Source: Psychroflexus salarius
GTDB taxonomy: Bacteria; Bacteroidota; Bacteroidia; Flavobacteriales; Flavobacteriaceae
Assembly (NCBI RefSeq): GCF_900129035.1
Contig: NZ_FQTW01000009.1
Location: 22,817-86,816, forward strand
Direction of reading: 5' to 3'
Length of the DNA stretch: 64,000 nucleotides
Shown here one piece after another: positions 63,801 to 64,000 of this stretch. Within the stretch, counting starts at the first letter, position 1. The number at the start of each line of letters is the position of its first letter. Both the position numbers and the translations under genes were made by a program. Below the pieces are notes generated by a model. It was given only the letters and a program-made list of their open reading frames with translations. It ran no database searches and was not told the origin of the DNA.

Positions 63801-64000
63801 AGCGGTGCAAACGATGCTGGTCTAGGAACGCATATTACAGGCGAAGTCGGAACTGTAGGTGAATATAATGCGACGACAGGCATTGATTATACAGCCTCTG
63901 GTAATCCTTCGTTATTTGGATTTAGCACAGCTAATGGCTGGGAAGCGATTACTGACACTAAAAACACAAATTTAGAAGCCGGTGTACCTTATCGCTTAAT
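60816..64000 (+). CDS. large GLUG-repeat/FN3 surface protein (3' end outside window)
   Basis: The frame is open from the ATG at 60816 to the window edge: 1061 residues seen. The signal peptide ends about residue 18 (NFTYA). A GLUG region (about 60-460) has at least five GGLVG-type motifs (GGLVGFNEG, GGLVGENNG, GGLVGHND, GGLVGENDD, GGLVGDFSGG). A fibronectin type III domain follows (about 470-570; YTLYRSSDS, YYYQITATDTDGNE), then novel beta-rich modules and an IWTGAVNNNWHTAGNWS motif seen in Bacteroidota surface proteins. A C-terminal T9SS sorting domain is expected beyond the window. It is probably an adhesin and probably controlled through element B. Confidence 0.8.
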   Translation, partial: MKKYLSLLILFLINFTYAKSVNISSNDTTSVKQYYYSLSSNDNDELTIENSPIILVTTPEELDAVRDLPDADYVLGADIDMSGYNDFVPIPSQQTSFTGTFNGNGYTISNLSITTTEGSNTGLFSHIDEDAVVQNLNLNNITVDAVGENNGIIAGELSGTINQVSVNGHLVSVLGVSGGAVGDVNASGQIQNTHAAVLVEITKNNDNIDVGGLVGFNEGLIENSSATGNVFAYRDVGGLVGENNGGSISLCFATGDVTSDGSNVGGLVGHNDYSGTAASITKSYATGFVGLTRNTSQYFNSDGTVSDIGGLVGENDDSIIKNCYALGNVYGTDDTGGLVGDFSGGTLESSYALGRVVNTSDDEIGGLVAEDDGSGDPSMCYWIDYYTGDSAINGSEENGPELDQVTQVSASTVNTPLAAYSISDLQGANAESTMGSAGDNFFDFETIWQIAPTDMPGHFPTLQGLPAPTGAPLPPTGFKALGGNAQVQLNWESNVESDIQKYTLYRSSDSINFVRNAENKITDVSHTGSGQSYLDTNVSNNTVYYYQITATDTDGNESRSSHHGVAKPAEYSFSVSIEIVDNETNNVYKVNHGDHATDVKGSYASGQEGFIYNYRYEHLEGFLGNAVYHPSDLPNTNVTITPSGLQDNQSWYFYYDDDTVSGDPIRNTTGGAGTGTTLVTGQGNGAVVLEGVSVDFDVTYFLFYADPLPENNSTPALENLSLITISEEPVVLDQDITIIDADLSALNDGQGNYTATSLVLKRNGDANTSDNFSIIDPDAENTDYSIADGNVSFGGKVVANYDNNNGVFTLNFEGLEVIPTQTIINTITQNINFQTTNYDGLDFISWTFSDGEKETSALQQISPIWTGAVNNNWHTAGNWSKDNVPSPTENVFLPGTSNNMPIATQDVNVKYIEIASSASLALSPSAVFKVSGDLLNNGQIIFKSDATGDSHFDEFTGSITGTGTVITEKYYQNKRAFRLVSSPVDGGSLFDNWQNSGANDAGLGTHITGEVGTVGEYNATTGIDYTASGNPSLFGFSTANGWEAITDTKNTNLEAGVPYRL

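Overview
The window is AT-rich and tightly packed, and it reads as the chromosome of a member of the Flavobacteriaceae (Bacteroidota). The evidence is Bacteroidota-type -7 boxes (TAnnTTTG) ahead of many genes, the scarcity of Shine-Dalgarno sites, a type IX secretion (T9SS) sorting domain, CarboxypepD-plug TonB receptors, HmuY, and lineage families such as DUF5916, DUF6428, DUF6607, DUF6671, DUF3098 and DUF3667. The genus cannot be fixed from the sequence. I see no tRNA, rRNA, insertion sequence, CRISPR array or prophage.

Layout. 1-5.5 kb: a truncated methyltransferase, a small membrane protein, an ABC-F ATPase and a DUF5916 barrel. 5.6-8.1 kb: an arsenic operon (ArsR, DUF6428, ACR3 arsenite pump, triple-Cys arsenate reductase) that meets a DUF3667 gene tail to tail. 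9.15-14.3 kb: an operon of TetR regulator, ABC ATPase/permease, HlyD adaptor and TolC channel, with a 17-bp palindrome on its promoter; the ABC protein's ATPase motifs are largely eroded. 14.4-19.5 kb: lepA, DUF6671, sua5/tsaC, dihydroorotase. 19.7-22.3 kb: a TPP riboswitch with a visible terminator/antiterminator switch upstream of a TonB-dependent receptor, which should therefore belong to thiamine acquisition. 22.3-34.9 kb: housekeeping genes (ribE, pdxA, DUF177-rpmF, cold-shock protein, ClC channel, aspS, tag, ftsX-DUF3098-uppP-truB). 35-46 kb: a TM2-domain gene with an apparent one-base frameshift, leuS, a zinc peptidase, a T9SS-sorted cupredoxin, fhs, a large metalloprotease and rfbA.

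46.1-57.8 kb is an iron/haem region. A divergent promoter at about 51.2 kb, decorated with inverted repeats, serves an operon on the minus strand (DUF6607, ankyrin-repeat protein, DUF2271, PepSY-flavodoxin reductase) and an HmuR-like receptor with its HmuY lipoprotein on the plus strand. A second TonB receptor with a CxxC in its plug, a secreted thioredoxin-fold protein and a DUF2490 protein follow.

57.8-64 kb is the least explained region. A membrane-anchored TPR/AraC-type regulator gene lies between two kinds of helically phased repeat arrays. Downstream of it are five copies of an ACCG(TTTCA) element at 21-22 bp spacing. Upstream is a 69-bp element carrying three TGAGAA direct repeats at 21 bp spacing, and a near-identical 68-bp element sits 0.8 kb away, just before a large GLUG-repeat surface protein that runs off the window. 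Between the two elements is a small gene for a 55-residue coiled-coil protein. My hypothesis is a regulator, small protein and surface protein unit joined by shared cis elements. This locus and the degenerate ABC exporter are the best candidates for undescribed biology here.
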